Assembly (NCBI GenBank): GCA_934635225.1
Contig: CAKTYZ010000015.1
Location: 1 to 64,000 of the forward strand
Length of the DNA stretch: 64,000 nucleotides
Direction of reading: 5' to 3'
Source of the DNA: an uncultured Kiritimatiellota bacterium
GTDB lineage: Bacteria; Verrucomicrobiota; Kiritimatiellia; RFP12; UBA1067
Each line of letters begins with the position of its first letter. Position 1 is the stretch's first letter. The notes below the pieces were generated by a model. It worked only from the letters and a program-made list of their open reading frames with translations. It was not told the DNA's origin and searched no databases. This document shows, one piece after another, positions 1 to 7,682 of the stretch. The translations under genes and the position numbers were made by a program.

Positions 1-678
1 GTGGACGGCAAGGCGCGGCTCGTCAAGGACGACTACTGCGACGGCATGGGCGACTGCCTCCCGGAATGCCCGACGGGTGCGATAAGGATTGTCGAGCGCG
101 ACGCGGCGGCGTATGACGAGAAGGCCGTGCAGGAACGGAAGATGGCGAAGATGCAGGAGCAGATGAAGTCCGGTGGAATGGCGCTCGCGGGCAAGACGCC
201 CCCGCTTGGCGGATGCCCCGGCAAGGCGATGCGCCAGTTCAACCGTGCCACATCGTCAGCGGGAGGGCGGCTGTCCCCTGCCGCCGACGCGGACGCGCAG
301 GAGCGCGTCCCTCCCAGCCAGCTCGCCCAGTGGCCGTGCCAGATACGGCTTGTCCCTGCGACCGCGCCGTTCTTCAAGGATGCGAAGCTGCTTATCGCCG
401 CCGACTGCACGGCCTACGCATACGCCGCGTTCCACCGCGACTTCATGCGCGGCAAGGTGACGATTGTCGGATGCCCCAAGCTTGACCCCGTGGACTATTC
501 GGAGAAGCTGACGGAGATCATCCGGGAGAACGACATCAAGTCCGTGACCATCGTCCGCATGGAGGTTCCGTGCTGCGGAGGTCTGGAACAGGCGGCGAAG
601 AAGGCGTTGCAGGCTTCTGGCAAGTTCATTCCGTGGCAGGTCGTGACAATCTCGCTCGACGGACGGATTCTGGAATGA
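1..678 (+). CDS. 4Fe-4S ferredoxin-type protein, 5' end cut by window edge (copy 1)
   Basis: The reading frame is open from the first base and encodes 225 residues that match the second copy at 3418-4188 almost exactly. By that alignment about 30 N-terminal residues, including the first CxxCxxCxxxC cluster motif, lie outside the window. The retained part has the second Cys cluster (C-x5-C-x3-CP) and the C-terminal CCGG motif. The two copies differ only by scattered third-position changes and by the last few codons, so the duplication is recent or kept uniform by gene conversion. Probable redox or electron-transfer protein; partner unknown. Confidence 0.8.
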   Translation: MDGKARLVKDDYCDGMGDCLPECPTGAIRIVERDAAAYDEKAVQERKMAKMQEQMKSGGMALAGKTPPLGGCPGKAMRQFNRATSSAGGRLSPAADADAQERVPPSQLAQWPCQIRLVPATAPFFKDAKLLIAADCTAYAYAAFHRDFMRGKVTIVGCPKLDPVDYSEKLTEIIRENDIKSVTIVRMEVPCCGGLEQAAKKALQASGKFIPWQVVTISLDGRILE

Positions 679-884
679 TGACAACAGACCCCCAAAAGAA
701 CGACGCCCATCCGACGATGAAGCCGGTCGAGATGCCCTGCTACCGCATCGACAACTACTCGAAACTTAAGTTAATGGCTATTGATTCAAGCGCATGGCTG
801 TTGGATGTTCTATCGCATATTTTTTCAACTGAAGAAATTGATAGAAATTGCCAGGCTATGCGTTGTCTTTATTGCCTATGGTAA
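678..884 (+). CDS. small hypothetical ORF overlapping the ferredoxin stop
   Basis: An ATG overlaps the TGA of the ferredoxin copy and gives 68 codons. The first half is GC-rich like the host, and from about base 765 the sequence turns AT-rich. This looks like a gene start fused to unrelated DNA by a rearrangement at the end of the direct repeat. A segment near the start (HPTMKPVEM) resembles a phrase found in DNA methyltransferases, but nothing else supports that. May not be a functional gene. Confidence 0.25.
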   Translation: MTTDPQKNDAHPTMKPVEMPCYRIDNYSKLKLMAIDSSAWLLDVLSHIFSTEEIDRNCQAMRCLYCLW

Positions 885-889
885 TCTTG

Positions 890-1252
890 TTATTTGAAAT
901 CCGGATATGACAACAGAATGTGCAACTTCTCTTGCTGGTCTAGGATACTAGCAGGCGATGGCATCGGCGCAATTACAATCAAGGTTGCTCCAACAACGAC
1001 AAATGGGAATGCCAGCAAAAATACTACAGGACGTAATAGCCAACACGAACGCGCAACGGCTCCGCAACCCATTATTACGCCTAGACACACCAACCAAGCC
1101 AACGAAAACAGAAATAGCAAGAGCATTAGAGGTACTATTAGAATCTGGCATGGGATGTAAACTATACGTAGCAAAAACCCGATTGGCGACAATATGAACT
1201 TGATTACCGCCGTAACCAGCCCAAACACAGCTGTATCAAATCCTGTATGCAT
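890..1252 (-). CDS. hypothetical membrane protein
   Basis: 120 residues with about three long hydrophobic segments (roughly 10-32, 35-58 and 70-97) and a short polar C-terminus. It is the last gene of a minus-strand run with 1275-1496 and 1498-2004, separated by only a few bases, so probably one operon. I recognise no family. Codon use is more AT-rich than the conserved host genes further right, consistent with an accessory island. Confidence 0.55.
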   Translation of the reverse strand: MHTGFDTAVFGLVTAVIKFILSPIGFLLRIVYIPCQILIVPLMLLLFLFSLAWLVCLGVIMGCGAVARSCWLLRPVVFLLAFPFVVVGATLIVIAPMPSPASILDQQEKLHILLSYPDFK

Positions 1253-1274
1253 GTGTCATCTCCATCATTTTTCA

Positions 1275-1496
1275 TCACTCTTTGACAATCATTTTATAGA
1301 TCTTAACAGCACCAACTATTACCGCAATCGTCCATAATACCATTGCCCATTGCTGTCCTGTGGACATCACCCATTCTTGTTCTACGGCATCATACCCTGC
1401 ACCATCAGACAAAATGACGCCTCTTCCAATCGCGACCCAAACTATGAACGCGATGATCCCAATCGTCCATTTGATTGCTGTATGTTCTTTTGACAT
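1275..1496 (-). CDS. hypothetical small membrane protein
   Basis: 73 residues starting at MSKEHTAIKW. The upstream in-frame ATG would run back into the preceding gene, so the inner ATG is preferred. Two hydrophobic segments (about residues 9-27 and 50-68) flank a polar loop, suggesting a two-helix inner-membrane protein. Its start lies 1 base from the stop of 1498-2004, so they are probably co-translated. No family recognised. Confidence 0.5.
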   Translation of the reverse strand: MSKEHTAIKWTIGIIAFIVWVAIGRGVILSDGAGYDAVEQEWVMSTGQQWAMVLWTIAVIVGAVKIYKMIVKE

Positions 1497-1497
1497 G

Positions 1498-2004
1498 CTA
1501 TTCTCCGTCTTTACCTGCGCTATATATTTCTCGGTAGGCAAATTCATCTGACTCAGTATTCCAATTCAGTTCGCCTACGGCCGAAGTGTTTTCCTGCTCA
1601 TACACCCGAAATGGTGTTCTCGTTCGAAATAAATCACCCTCAACATGTACTAACTCACTCCTGATGCTGAAAGTAGGACATCCACCATCCCCTCCATCGA
1701 ACCATTCGAATACGTGAGCACTATACTCACTACCTGCCAGAGAAAATATTACGCCTCTCTTTAGATGTCGGCCCCCTTGCTCTTGGTAAATCTTGTAAAG
1801 AACCATACCTGGGCCGACAAGTCTAAATGTCCGTGCAGGTGATGGATTTTTAAATCCGCCCCAATTGTCATAGATTGAACAAAGTCGCAAACACTCCTCG
1901 CGCCCAATCGGATCTTTCATGTTTGAGGTTGCATTTGCAAGCCCGACATGTTTAGTGTCCGACTTATCGCAATTCGAACCAAACAACCAAGTTAAAAATC
2001 CCAT
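1498..2004 (-). CDS. hypothetical protein, first gene of membrane-protein operon
   Basis: 168 residues starting at MGFLTWLFGSN; a longer start would add an arginine-rich extension with no visible ribosome-binding site. The N-terminal MGFLTWLFG is an amphipathic or membrane-touching stretch; the rest is soluble and mixed alpha/beta in character. No family recognised. First gene of a three-gene minus-strand operon whose other two products are membrane proteins. Confidence 0.5.
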   Translation of the reverse strand: MGFLTWLFGSNCDKSDTKHVGLANATSNMKDPIGREECLRLCSIYDNWGGFKNPSPARTFRLVGPGMVLYKIYQEQGGRHLKRGVIFSLAGSEYSAHVFEWFDGGDGGCPTFSIRSELVHVEGDLFRTRTPFRVYEQENTSAVGELNWNTESDEFAYREIYSAGKDGE

Positions 2005-2113
2005 AATGAACTTCTCCGTGTGCCCTTGATGAGTTTCACTTCGCAAGGATCGGGCTTGTCCTCGTTCCATGGCGCCGCTCGTCAATCAGACACGAGCTGA
2101 AGAAGAAATGAAA

Positions 2114-2174
2114 TCCTCCCTTCGTGTCTCATCGGAGGCCCTGAGATTGCCTTTTCTAGAACACGAAGGGAGGA
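2114..2174. repeat. perfect 14-bp inverted repeat in a gene-free stretch
   Basis: TCCTCCCTTCGTGT (2114-2127) is exactly complementary to ACACGAAGGGAGGA (2161-2174) with 33 bases between. It lies in the gene-free interval 2005-2326, downstream of the GNAT toxin gene on the minus strand, so it could end that transcript, but no T-run follows either arm. Further right (about 2243-2280) is a short decayed stretch resembling the one at 3217-3252. Nothing else is seen in the interval. Confidence 0.5.
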
Positions 2175-2326
2175 AGCGCGCTTGCGCTTGCCTGCCAAGT
2201 GTCGCTAGAAATTTTCTCAGGATTCCCGATGACGACTGCTTGCAGCATTGCAAATTGTTGTTTGGCGGATTTCTCCCCGCCTTATCGTTTTAACTGTCTA
2301 TGGGCTTGTTCCTTTCATTGTCAGTT

Positions 2327-2965
2327 TCACGATTTGAGATTGGTGTCAGGTTGGTTGCGCTCGTCTGCCATGCGCATTTCAAGTAAATCGAAATACATGA
2401 GGCGTGTTGACAGAGACACGGGGTCTCCCTTTTTGCCGCCTGTGTACAGAAACTCCTGTTCCTCTGAGGAGAATAGCGGATAGAATCCGTTCTTTTCGTA
2501 AAAGGACACGACACGCGGTTCGTTCACGGCGTCAACAATGACGAATCGGCATCCAGTCTTGTTGTCTCGCGACGAGAACCAGCCTTTGATGAAATCAAGC
2601 GTTTCGCTTCCGATCCCCATGCCTCCGAACTCAACATTCACGCCAAGACGCCCGACAAGGACACCGGGATAACGGCGCAACGGCTTTTCATGGTGCGTCA
2701 GACTTCTCATGTGATCACGTCTGCCGCGCGGCAAATCGTATATGCGTATACTATCGTTAGACAGCGTGAACATGCAGGCAAATTTCGAGAGGTCGCTGTT
2801 GACCCGGAAGCAATACGTCTTGCCCATTAGAAATTTGGCGTAACGAACGGCGTCATTGGCGAAGAAATCATCAAGATCGTCGTTGCCGCAGGAGAACGGG
2901 CGACAGACGTCAAGAAGTCCTTGCGTCAATTCACAGAAGGTGCAGTTGTCGGAGAGGAACGCCAT
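2327..2965 (-). CDS. GNAT-family N-acetyltransferase, probable toxin of a TA pair
   Basis: 212 residues with the layout of GNAT toxins. The N-terminal part has the 'FxCGNxDLDxFF' type segment, followed near residues 100-120 by the acetyl-CoA pyrophosphate-binding stretch (GVNVEFGGMGIGS), and the C-terminal VSFYEKNGFYPL strand-helix. Family members acetylate aminoacyl-tRNA and stop translation. The small gene 17 bases upstream (2983-3153) looks like the cognate antitoxin. The C-terminal 35 residues after 'YTGGKK' are less typical. A housekeeping acetyltransferase is the alternative. Confidence 0.75.
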   Translation of the reverse strand: MAFLSDNCTFCELTQGLLDVCRPFSCGNDDLDDFFANDAVRYAKFLMGKTYCFRVNSDLSKFACMFTLSNDSIRIYDLPRGRRDHMRSLTHHEKPLRRYPGVLVGRLGVNVEFGGMGIGSETLDFIKGWFSSRDNKTGCRFVIVDAVNEPRVVSFYEKNGFYPLFSSEEQEFLYTGGKKGDPVSLSTRLMYFDLLEMRMADERNQPDTNLKS

Positions 2966-2982
2966 GCGTTGTCAAAAGGAAC

Positions 2983-3153
2983 CTACTTGAGCATCCCCGA
3001 TTTCACCAATATCACGTGTGCCATCTTGCAGAGCGGGTGTTCGTCCCGTTCTGACATGGTAGCGTATTTGCGTTCAACCTCCTCGGCATGACGCAGAAAC
3101 TCACGCGCTTCCCGACCCTTAAGGGTGGGTATTGCCTTGATTGCCGTTGCCAT
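2983..3153 (-). CDS. small antitoxin-like protein paired with the GNAT toxin
   Basis: 56 residues starting MATAIKAIPTLKGREAREFL, preceded on the minus strand by GGAGA seven bases from the ATG. The sequence resembles small antitoxins found upstream of GNAT toxins: a short N-terminal strand, then a helix rich in charged residues (EEVERKYA) that would wrap the toxin. It ends 17 bases before the toxin start. Longer in-frame starts have no ribosome-binding site and run through the promoter. Confidence 0.65.
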   Translation of the reverse strand: MATAIKAIPTLKGREAREFLRHAEEVERKYATMSERDEHPLCKMAHVILVKSGMLK

Positions 3154-3264
3154 AATTGTTCTCCTATTTGTCCTTGTCATCGTTATTATATCAAATTTCT
3201 CAGATTGCCGCCTTGCCGCATTGCAAATTGCTGTTGTGTGGCGTATTTCTCCAGAGCATCCGTG

Positions 3265-3396
3265 GCATACCTGTTCTCCTTTGGCGATTATTATACCAAA
3301 ATTAGTTCTTCCGTGGGCGGCAAGAACAAAATTGTCGGGATGTTGTCTCGCCAACATACTTCCATAAATGGAAATGGTATAATACGCGCCGTCAAC
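3265..3396. promoter_or_regulatory. divergent promoter region, copy A of a ~130-bp repeat
   Basis: A TATAAT at 3378-3383 with CATACT 17 bases upstream faces the ferredoxin gene. A minus-strand TATAAT (ATTATA at 3290-3295) faces left. Most of this stretch is repeated at 6103-6235. On its left a minus-strand start site with GGAGA and ATGCC survives, but the following frame closes after about 22 codons, as expected if a TA antitoxin once stood here and decayed. Confidence 0.6.
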
Positions 3397-3417
3397 AAGA
3401 AACAGGAGGCAAGAGAC

Positions 3418-4188
3418 ATGAAAAGAAAGATAGTCGAGATCGACGAGGCGAAGTGCAACGGATGCGGGCTGTGCGCGAACGCCTGCCACGAGGGCGCAAT
3501 CGCAATCGTGGACGGCAAGGCGCGGCTCGTCAAGGACGACTACTGCGACGGCATGGGCGACTGCCTCCCGGAATGCCCGACGGGTGCGATAAGGATTGTC
3601 GAGCGCGACGCGGCGGCGTATGACGAGAAGGCCGTGCAGGAACGGAAGATGGCGAAGATGCAGGAGCAGATGAAGTCCGGTGGAATGGCGCTCGCGGGCA
3701 AGACGCCCCCGCTTGGCGGATGCCCCGGCAAGGCGATGCGCCAGTTCAACCGTGCCACATCGTCAGCGGGAGGGCGGCTGTCCCCTGCCGCCGACGCGGA
3801 CGCGCAGGAGCGCGTCCCTCCCAGCCAGCTCGCCCAGTGGCCGTGCCAGATACGGCTTGTCCCTGCGACCGCGCCGTTCTTCAAGGATGCGAAGCTGCTT
3901 ATCGCCGCCGACTGCACGGCCTACGCATACGCCGCGTTCCACCGCGACTTCATGCGCGGCAAGGTGACGATTGTCGGATGCCCCAAGCTTGACCCCGTGG
4001 ACTATTCGGAGAAGCTGACGGAGATCATCCGGGAGAACGACATCAAGTCCGTGACCATCGTCCGCATGGAGGTTCCGTGCTGCGGAGGTCTGGAACAGGC
4101 CGCGAAGAAGGCGTTGCAGGCTTCTGGCAAGTTCATCCCGTGGCAGGTCGTGACGATCTCGCTCGACGGGCGGATCATCGATTCGTGA
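3418..4188 (+). CDS. 4Fe-4S ferredoxin-type protein (copy 2, complete)
   Basis: 256 residues with an AGGAGG ribosome-binding site nine bases before the ATG. Residues 13-23 form a classic CxxCxxCxxxC motif; residues 43-53 have C-x5-C-x3-CP in which the usual second cysteine is a Met. A cluster-binding CCGG motif lies near residue 222. The middle (about 70-110) is a flexible, Pro/Gly-rich linker. Family members are small cytosolic redox proteins of anaerobes. The downstream cupin gene starts 11 bases after the stop, so the two are probably an operon. Near-identical to the copy at the window start. Confidence 0.85.
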   Translation: MKRKIVEIDEAKCNGCGLCANACHEGAIAIVDGKARLVKDDYCDGMGDCLPECPTGAIRIVERDAAAYDEKAVQERKMAKMQEQMKSGGMALAGKTPPLGGCPGKAMRQFNRATSSAGGRLSPAADADAQERVPPSQLAQWPCQIRLVPATAPFFKDAKLLIAADCTAYAYAAFHRDFMRGKVTIVGCPKLDPVDYSEKLTEIIRENDIKSVTIVRMEVPCCGGLEQAAKKALQASGKFIPWQVVTISLDGRIIDS

Positions 4189-4198
4189 AGGAGACGCC

Positions 4199-4843
4199 AT
4201 GAACGAACGCAAGGGAGAGCTTTTCTCGATAGCGGCGGAGAATGCGCCGGTCGACGGCTGCACGGTCTCGAAGGCCGTTGCCGAAGTCGCTGGGCGGCGA
4301 ATCTCCCATTTCGCCCTCGCGGCAGGAACGGACATCAGTCCCGAAACATATGACTACCATAAACTGTGGATAGTCATGGATGGCGGGGGAGAGGTTTTAG
4401 GCGAAAAGAACACGAAGGTCGCAAAGGGAGATGCTTTCGTCACGCCTGTCGGCCAGCCGGTGGGCGTCAAGACCGAGGCGGGCATCGTCTATACGGAAAT
4501 CGAAACAGGAAAGGAACACAAAATGAAGGTGAATCCGGGCGAGGCATTCGCTCTCAAGGATGTTCTTCCCTATGCGGAGGGGCGCATCGTCAACAAGGAC
4601 ATCATCAATGAGCCGAAGTTGAAGTTCGTATTGATGAGTTTCGCCGCCGGCACGGGTTTGAGCGAACACGCCGCACCGGGCGAGGCGCTGATCTTCGCGC
4701 TCGACGGCGAAGGCGTGGTCGGATACGAGGGCAAGGAACACACCATCAAGGCGGGGGAGAACTTCGCGTTCGCCAAGAACGGCGCACATTGGATCCGCGC
4801 CGAAAAGCCGTTCAAGATGGCTTTGCTGCTGACATTGGATTGA
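4199..4843 (+). CDS. two-domain cupin protein
   Basis: 214 residues with two cupin barrels: an N-terminal one (about 45-105, ending in the strand GIVYTEIETG) and a C-terminal one (about 140-205) with the pattern AxPGEALIFALDGEG...HTIKAGENFAF typical of small-molecule or metal-binding cupins. His residues that usually bind metal are sparse in the first domain. GGAG precedes the ATG. It follows the ferredoxin gene directly and may act in the same redox or stress response; substrate unknown. Confidence 0.8.
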   Translation: MNERKGELFSIAAENAPVDGCTVSKAVAEVAGRRISHFALAAGTDISPETYDYHKLWIVMDGGGEVLGEKNTKVAKGDAFVTPVGQPVGVKTEAGIVYTEIETGKEHKMKVNPGEAFALKDVLPYAEGRIVNKDIINEPKLKFVLMSFAAGTGLSEHAAPGEALIFALDGEGVVGYEGKEHTIKAGENFAFAKNGAHWIRAEKPFKMALLLTLD

Positions 4844-4850
4844 CAGGCGA

Positions 4851-5162
4851 ATGGAGAAGGTGTCCAGCGTCGCCGGATGGATGGAGTTCCTGAAGCAGCT
4901 CAAGCTCAAGAACAAGAAGGCGGCGGCTTTCGGATGTTACGGCTGGAGCGGCGAATCGGTGAAGATTCTACAGGAAATGCTCGGCATGGCCGACTTCACT
5001 GATGACAAGAACCTTCTTCAGGTTCGCTTTGCGTATTTATCTTGCGACACTTCCTTCGCCGTGCTTAATATGGAGATGCAGTTGCAAAACCAGGTAGGGC
5101 GCGTTGCCCTCAACACGCTGCGGCTCACCCCCAAAAAAAGCGCGTTTGCACAAGAAATGTAG
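4851..5162 (+). pseudogene. fragment of an FprA-type flavodiiron protein (C-terminal flavodoxin domain)
   Basis: The first 45 codons match the flavodoxin-domain end of A-type flavoproteins, including the FMN-loop phrase AFGCYGWSGESVKILQEML. After about base 5000 the frame continues into sequence unlike the family, and the beta-lactamase-like iron domain is absent. Intact relatives reduce oxygen or nitric oxide in anaerobes using rubredoxin or ferredoxin, which fits the redox neighbours. It is therefore a truncated remnant; a longer gene was probably lost when the region rearranged. Confidence 0.65.
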
Positions 5163-5188
5163 AAGCTCAGGCGGCTGGCGAAACCACT

Positions 5189-5220
5189 AACGGGTCCACG
5201 CTATTCGGCGTGAACCCGTT
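5189..5220 (+). terminator. hairpin after the ferredoxin-cupin block
   Basis: AACGGGTCCACGC and GCGTGAACCCGTT form a 13-bp stem with one mismatch and a TATTCG loop. The tail is not T-rich, so intrinsic termination is possible but weak; it may work in both directions. Confidence 0.5.
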
Positions 5221-5369
5221 ACTGTCAAGATATTGATTTGTCTTTGATTTGTTCGCTCAAAGCCATGAAAACATGAAAACTCCGATGTCGCTACTTTGCG
5301 TCTGGCAGACTCTCGCCCGCTGCTCTCTCTCCGCTTATCTTTTCCTTTCTAAGTCGGTCAGCGAGATGT

Positions 5370-5792
5370 CTATTGTCGCTCTTCGCCAAAGGCATTTAGG
5401 AATTCTGCCGGAGCCAATACCTTCACGGGCGAATTGGCAAATCCGTCCTTGTCGCGTGTGACGATCACATCCGCGCCCCACGCCTTTGCTGCAGCAATTT
5501 GAAGGGTGTCCTCAAAATCAGGATGATCAGCACCAAGGTTCATACTGATGTCTTCCGGACTGATTGGCAGCAGCTTCACGAACTCCGCAACTTCTTTCAC
5601 CAGCAATTCAGCATTGTGTTGTCCAATCGACCTGCCAATGACATAGACGGCGTTGCACGCCGTGAGGCCGGTAAACGCACCTTCGTTGCCGTTTTGTACA
5701 CAGGCATCAATGACAGCCTCGGCATCGTCGGCAAAAGGCATCCGGTCAACGAGGTAGTCAATGATGACGTTTGCATCGACGAATATCTTCAT
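5370..5792 (-). CDS. PIN-domain ribonuclease, probable toxin
   Basis: 140 residues starting MKIFVDANVIIDYLVDR, the first acidic strand of PIN nucleases. Further acidic residues (D103/D104 region DFEDTLQIAAAKAWGAD and the VTRDKDGF strand) complete the expected active site for a Mg-dependent RNase. It belongs to the PIN_3-like group. Its ATG overlaps the stop of the upstream partner (5789-6106), the layout of a type II toxin-antitoxin pair. Confidence 0.85.
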   Translation of the reverse strand: MKIFVDANVIIDYLVDRMPFADDAEAVIDACVQNGNEGAFTGLTACNAVYVIGRSIGQHNAELLVKEVAEFVKLLPISPEDISMNLGADHPDFEDTLQIAAAKAWGADVIVTRDKDGFANSPVKVLAPAEFLNAFGEERQ

Positions 5793-6106
5793 CGCAAAGC
5801 CTCGTGTTTTTCTGTCAGAGCGTCCGCAAGTATCTCTTTATAATCGCGGCAGTCATTCGACCTTGCTGCGCCGCGAAGAGCTCGAACCTTCGGAGATATC
5901 TTTCTATTGCTTTGGCTGGTCGAAGATGATGACACCGGGGGAACGCCATCCAGTTTCACAAAAATCACCCGGAAGCGCCCCGCCTCAGGAAGCGAAAGAG
6001 ACACGGTACAGGCATCGCCTGCGACGTTTTCAAACCAAACGTCATCGGCAGACCCAACATCTGCCAGGGTCTGCATCCAATCTTTCTTCTCCATGAGTCT
6101 TGGCAT
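5789..6106 (-). CDS. probable antitoxin partner of the PIN protein (unrecognised family)
   Basis: 105 residues starting MPRLMEKKDW with GGAGA seven bases upstream of the ATG. It overlaps the PIN gene by four bases. The protein is small, charged and has a middle segment with alternating strands (FRVIFVKLDG) followed by a basic region and a C-terminal helix; I do not see a standard VapB/AbrB or RHH motif. The antitoxin role is inferred from position, spacing and the shared promoter (minus-strand TATAAT at 6129-6134). Confidence 0.6.
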   Translation of the reverse strand: MPRLMEKKDWMQTLADVGSADDVWFENVAGDACTVSLSLPEAGRFRVIFVKLDGVPPVSSSSTSQSNRKISPKVRALRGAARSNDCRDYKEILADALTEKHEALR

Positions 6107-6235
6107 ACCTGTTCTCCTTATGGCAATTATTATACCAAAATTCGTTCTTTCGTGGGCGGCAAGAACAAAATTGTCGGGATGTTGCCGCTCCAACATATTC
6201 CCGCAAACGGAAATGATATAATACACGTCGACAAC
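6103..6235. promoter_or_regulatory. divergent promoter region, copy B of the ~130-bp repeat
   Basis: Same arrangement as copy A: a minus-strand TATAAT (6129-6134) for the PIN TA operon and a plus-strand CATATT-17-TATAAT (6194-6222) for ldhA. The conserved core between the two -10 boxes includes GGGCGGCAAGAACAAAATTG, shared with 3315-3334. A common regulator or recombination between copies could explain the conservation. Confidence 0.6.
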
Positions 6236-6251
6236 AGAGAAGGGGGGCACT

Positions 6252-7316
6252 ATGGAAATGAAGAAGATTGCGTTTTTCGACACCAAGCCGTACGACAAGG
6301 AGTCGTTCGAGCGGCAAAACAACGGGCGGTACGACATCCGCTACTTCGAGACGCGGCTGACCGCTGCGGCGTTGCCGCTCGCCGACGGATGCGACGCGGC
6401 GTGCGCGTTCGTGAATGCCGAAATCGACCGTGCCGTGGTCGAAGGGCTTGTGAAGCGTGGCATCAAGGTTCTCGCCATGCGGTGCGCGGGCTACAACAAC
6501 GTCGATTTCAAGGCGGCGTATGAGGCCGGGCTTACGGTCGTGCGCGTTCCCGCCTATTCACCCTACGCCGTCGCGGAACACGCCGCCGCGCTCTTGATGA
6601 CGCTGACGCGCCACATCCACCGCGCAGCCGTTCGCACAAAGGACTTTAACTTCTCTCTTGTCGGGTTGACGGGATTCGACCTTCACGGCAAGACGGCGGG
6701 CATTGTCGGCACGGGCAAGATTGGACGCATCTTCGCCGACATCTGCAAGGGATTCGGGATGAAGGTTCTCGCCTACGACGCATTCCCGAATCCTGCGACG
6801 GGACTTGAATATGTCACGCTCGACAGGCTTCTTGCAGAGTCGGATGTCGTGTCGCTCCACTGTCCGCTTCTCCCCGACACGAAGCACCTCATCAACGCCG
6901 ACACGCTCGCAAAGGCAAAGCGCGGCTTCACGCTCATCAACACTTCTCGCGGCGGTCTTGTTGATTCAAAGGCATTGTTGGCGGCGCTGCGCGATGGCAC
7001 GGTCGGGGCGGCAGGCTTGGATGTGTACGAAGAGGAAAGCGAATGGTTCTACGAAGATCGTTCGGACGTGACGCGGCAGAACAAGACGCTGTCGCTCCTC
7101 GTCTCGCTACCAAACGTGATCGTCACCTCGCATCAGGCGTTCCTGACGCATGAAGCACTTGCCAACATCGCTACGACCACGCTCAAGAACCTTGACGCCT
7201 ATTTCGCGGGCGCACCGCTTGAAAACGAGATCTGCTATCGCTGCCTCGGTTCAGGCGGAGCCAATAAGTCCGACTGCCCACACCGCGCCAATGGCCGTTG
7301 CCATGGCGTCACCTGA
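6252..7316 (+). CDS. ldhA: D-lactate dehydrogenase
   Basis: 354 residues of the D-2-hydroxyacid dehydrogenase superfamily and very close to LdhA in layout. It has the LxxRCAGxNNVD segment, the VPAYSPYAVAEHA stretch, the NAD-binding GxGxxG (GIVGTGKIGR), the catalytic Arg in NTSRGG, Glu in the YEEES region and His in TSHQAFLT. It reduces pyruvate to D-lactate with NADH in fermentation. AAGGGGGG precedes the ATG. A cysteine-containing tail of about 25 residues (CYRC...C...C) after the usual end is unusual and could bind metal. Terminated by the hairpin at 7404. Confidence 0.93.
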   Translation: MEMKKIAFFDTKPYDKESFERQNNGRYDIRYFETRLTAAALPLADGCDAACAFVNAEIDRAVVEGLVKRGIKVLAMRCAGYNNVDFKAAYEAGLTVVRVPAYSPYAVAEHAAALLMTLTRHIHRAAVRTKDFNFSLVGLTGFDLHGKTAGIVGTGKIGRIFADICKGFGMKVLAYDAFPNPATGLEYVTLDRLLAESDVVSLHCPLLPDTKHLINADTLAKAKRGFTLINTSRGGLVDSKALLAALRDGTVGAAGLDVYEEESEWFYEDRSDVTRQNKTLSLLVSLPNVIVTSHQAFLTHEALANIATTTLKNLDAYFAGAPLENEICYRCLGSGGANKSDCPHRANGRCHGVT

Positions 7317-7403
7317 CCGTCATCAGCTCGTCCCGGTTAGAAAGAACCTGCTTTCTTGGTAGGGTGCACACTATTCTAACGAATCGCGGATTGACCGTAA
7401 ACG

Positions 7404-7428
7404 GGGCGCGGCACTTGTTGCCGCGCCC
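7404..7428 (+). terminator. rho-independent terminator of ldhA
   Basis: GGGCGCGGCA pairs perfectly with TGCCGCGCCC across a five-base loop and is followed by TTGTTTT. Confidence 0.8.
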
Positions 7429-7443
7429 TTGTTTTGGTATAAT
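7415..7443 (+). promoter_or_regulatory. promoter of the VapBC-like operon
   Basis: TTGTTG (7415-7420), a 17-base spacer and TATAAT (7438-7443), overlapping the ldhA terminator. Confidence 0.55.
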
Positions 7444-7472
7444 CATGCCGTCAAAGCGTTAAAGGAAAAGAA

Positions 7473-7682
7473 ATGCCAGTGCTTGAGAGAATTGTCCGCC
7501 CAAAGCGGAACCGCGTGTCGTTCGAGGTTCCTAAGGAGTACTCGCAATGCGTCTGCAAGGTAATAGTCTATACGGTCGAGGAGGAGCAGAAGCCAAAGTA
7601 CGACTTTTCCGACATCGTCGGGAAGTTGCGTTGGAAGGGTGATGCCGTAAAAGAGCAGAGGGCGCTGCGTGAAGAGTGGTAA
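7473..7682 (+). CDS. antitoxin-like protein upstream of a PIN toxin
   Basis: 69 residues with AAAGGA eight bases before the ATG. A short N-terminal strand region is followed by an acidic KYDFSDIVGKLRWKGD segment and a charged C-terminal helix, typical of small antitoxins whose tail wraps a PIN toxin. It overlaps the toxin gene by 14 bases. I infer antitoxin function from layout; the DNA-binding fold is not certain. Confidence 0.7.
   Translation: MPVLERIVRPKRNRVSFEVPKEYSQCVCKVIVYTVEEEQKPKYDFSDIVGKLRWKGDAVKEQRALREEW

Noticed and set aside
678..884. DNA methyltransferase fragment
   Set aside because: Only one short phrase resembles that family; the rest is AT-rich and unrelated.
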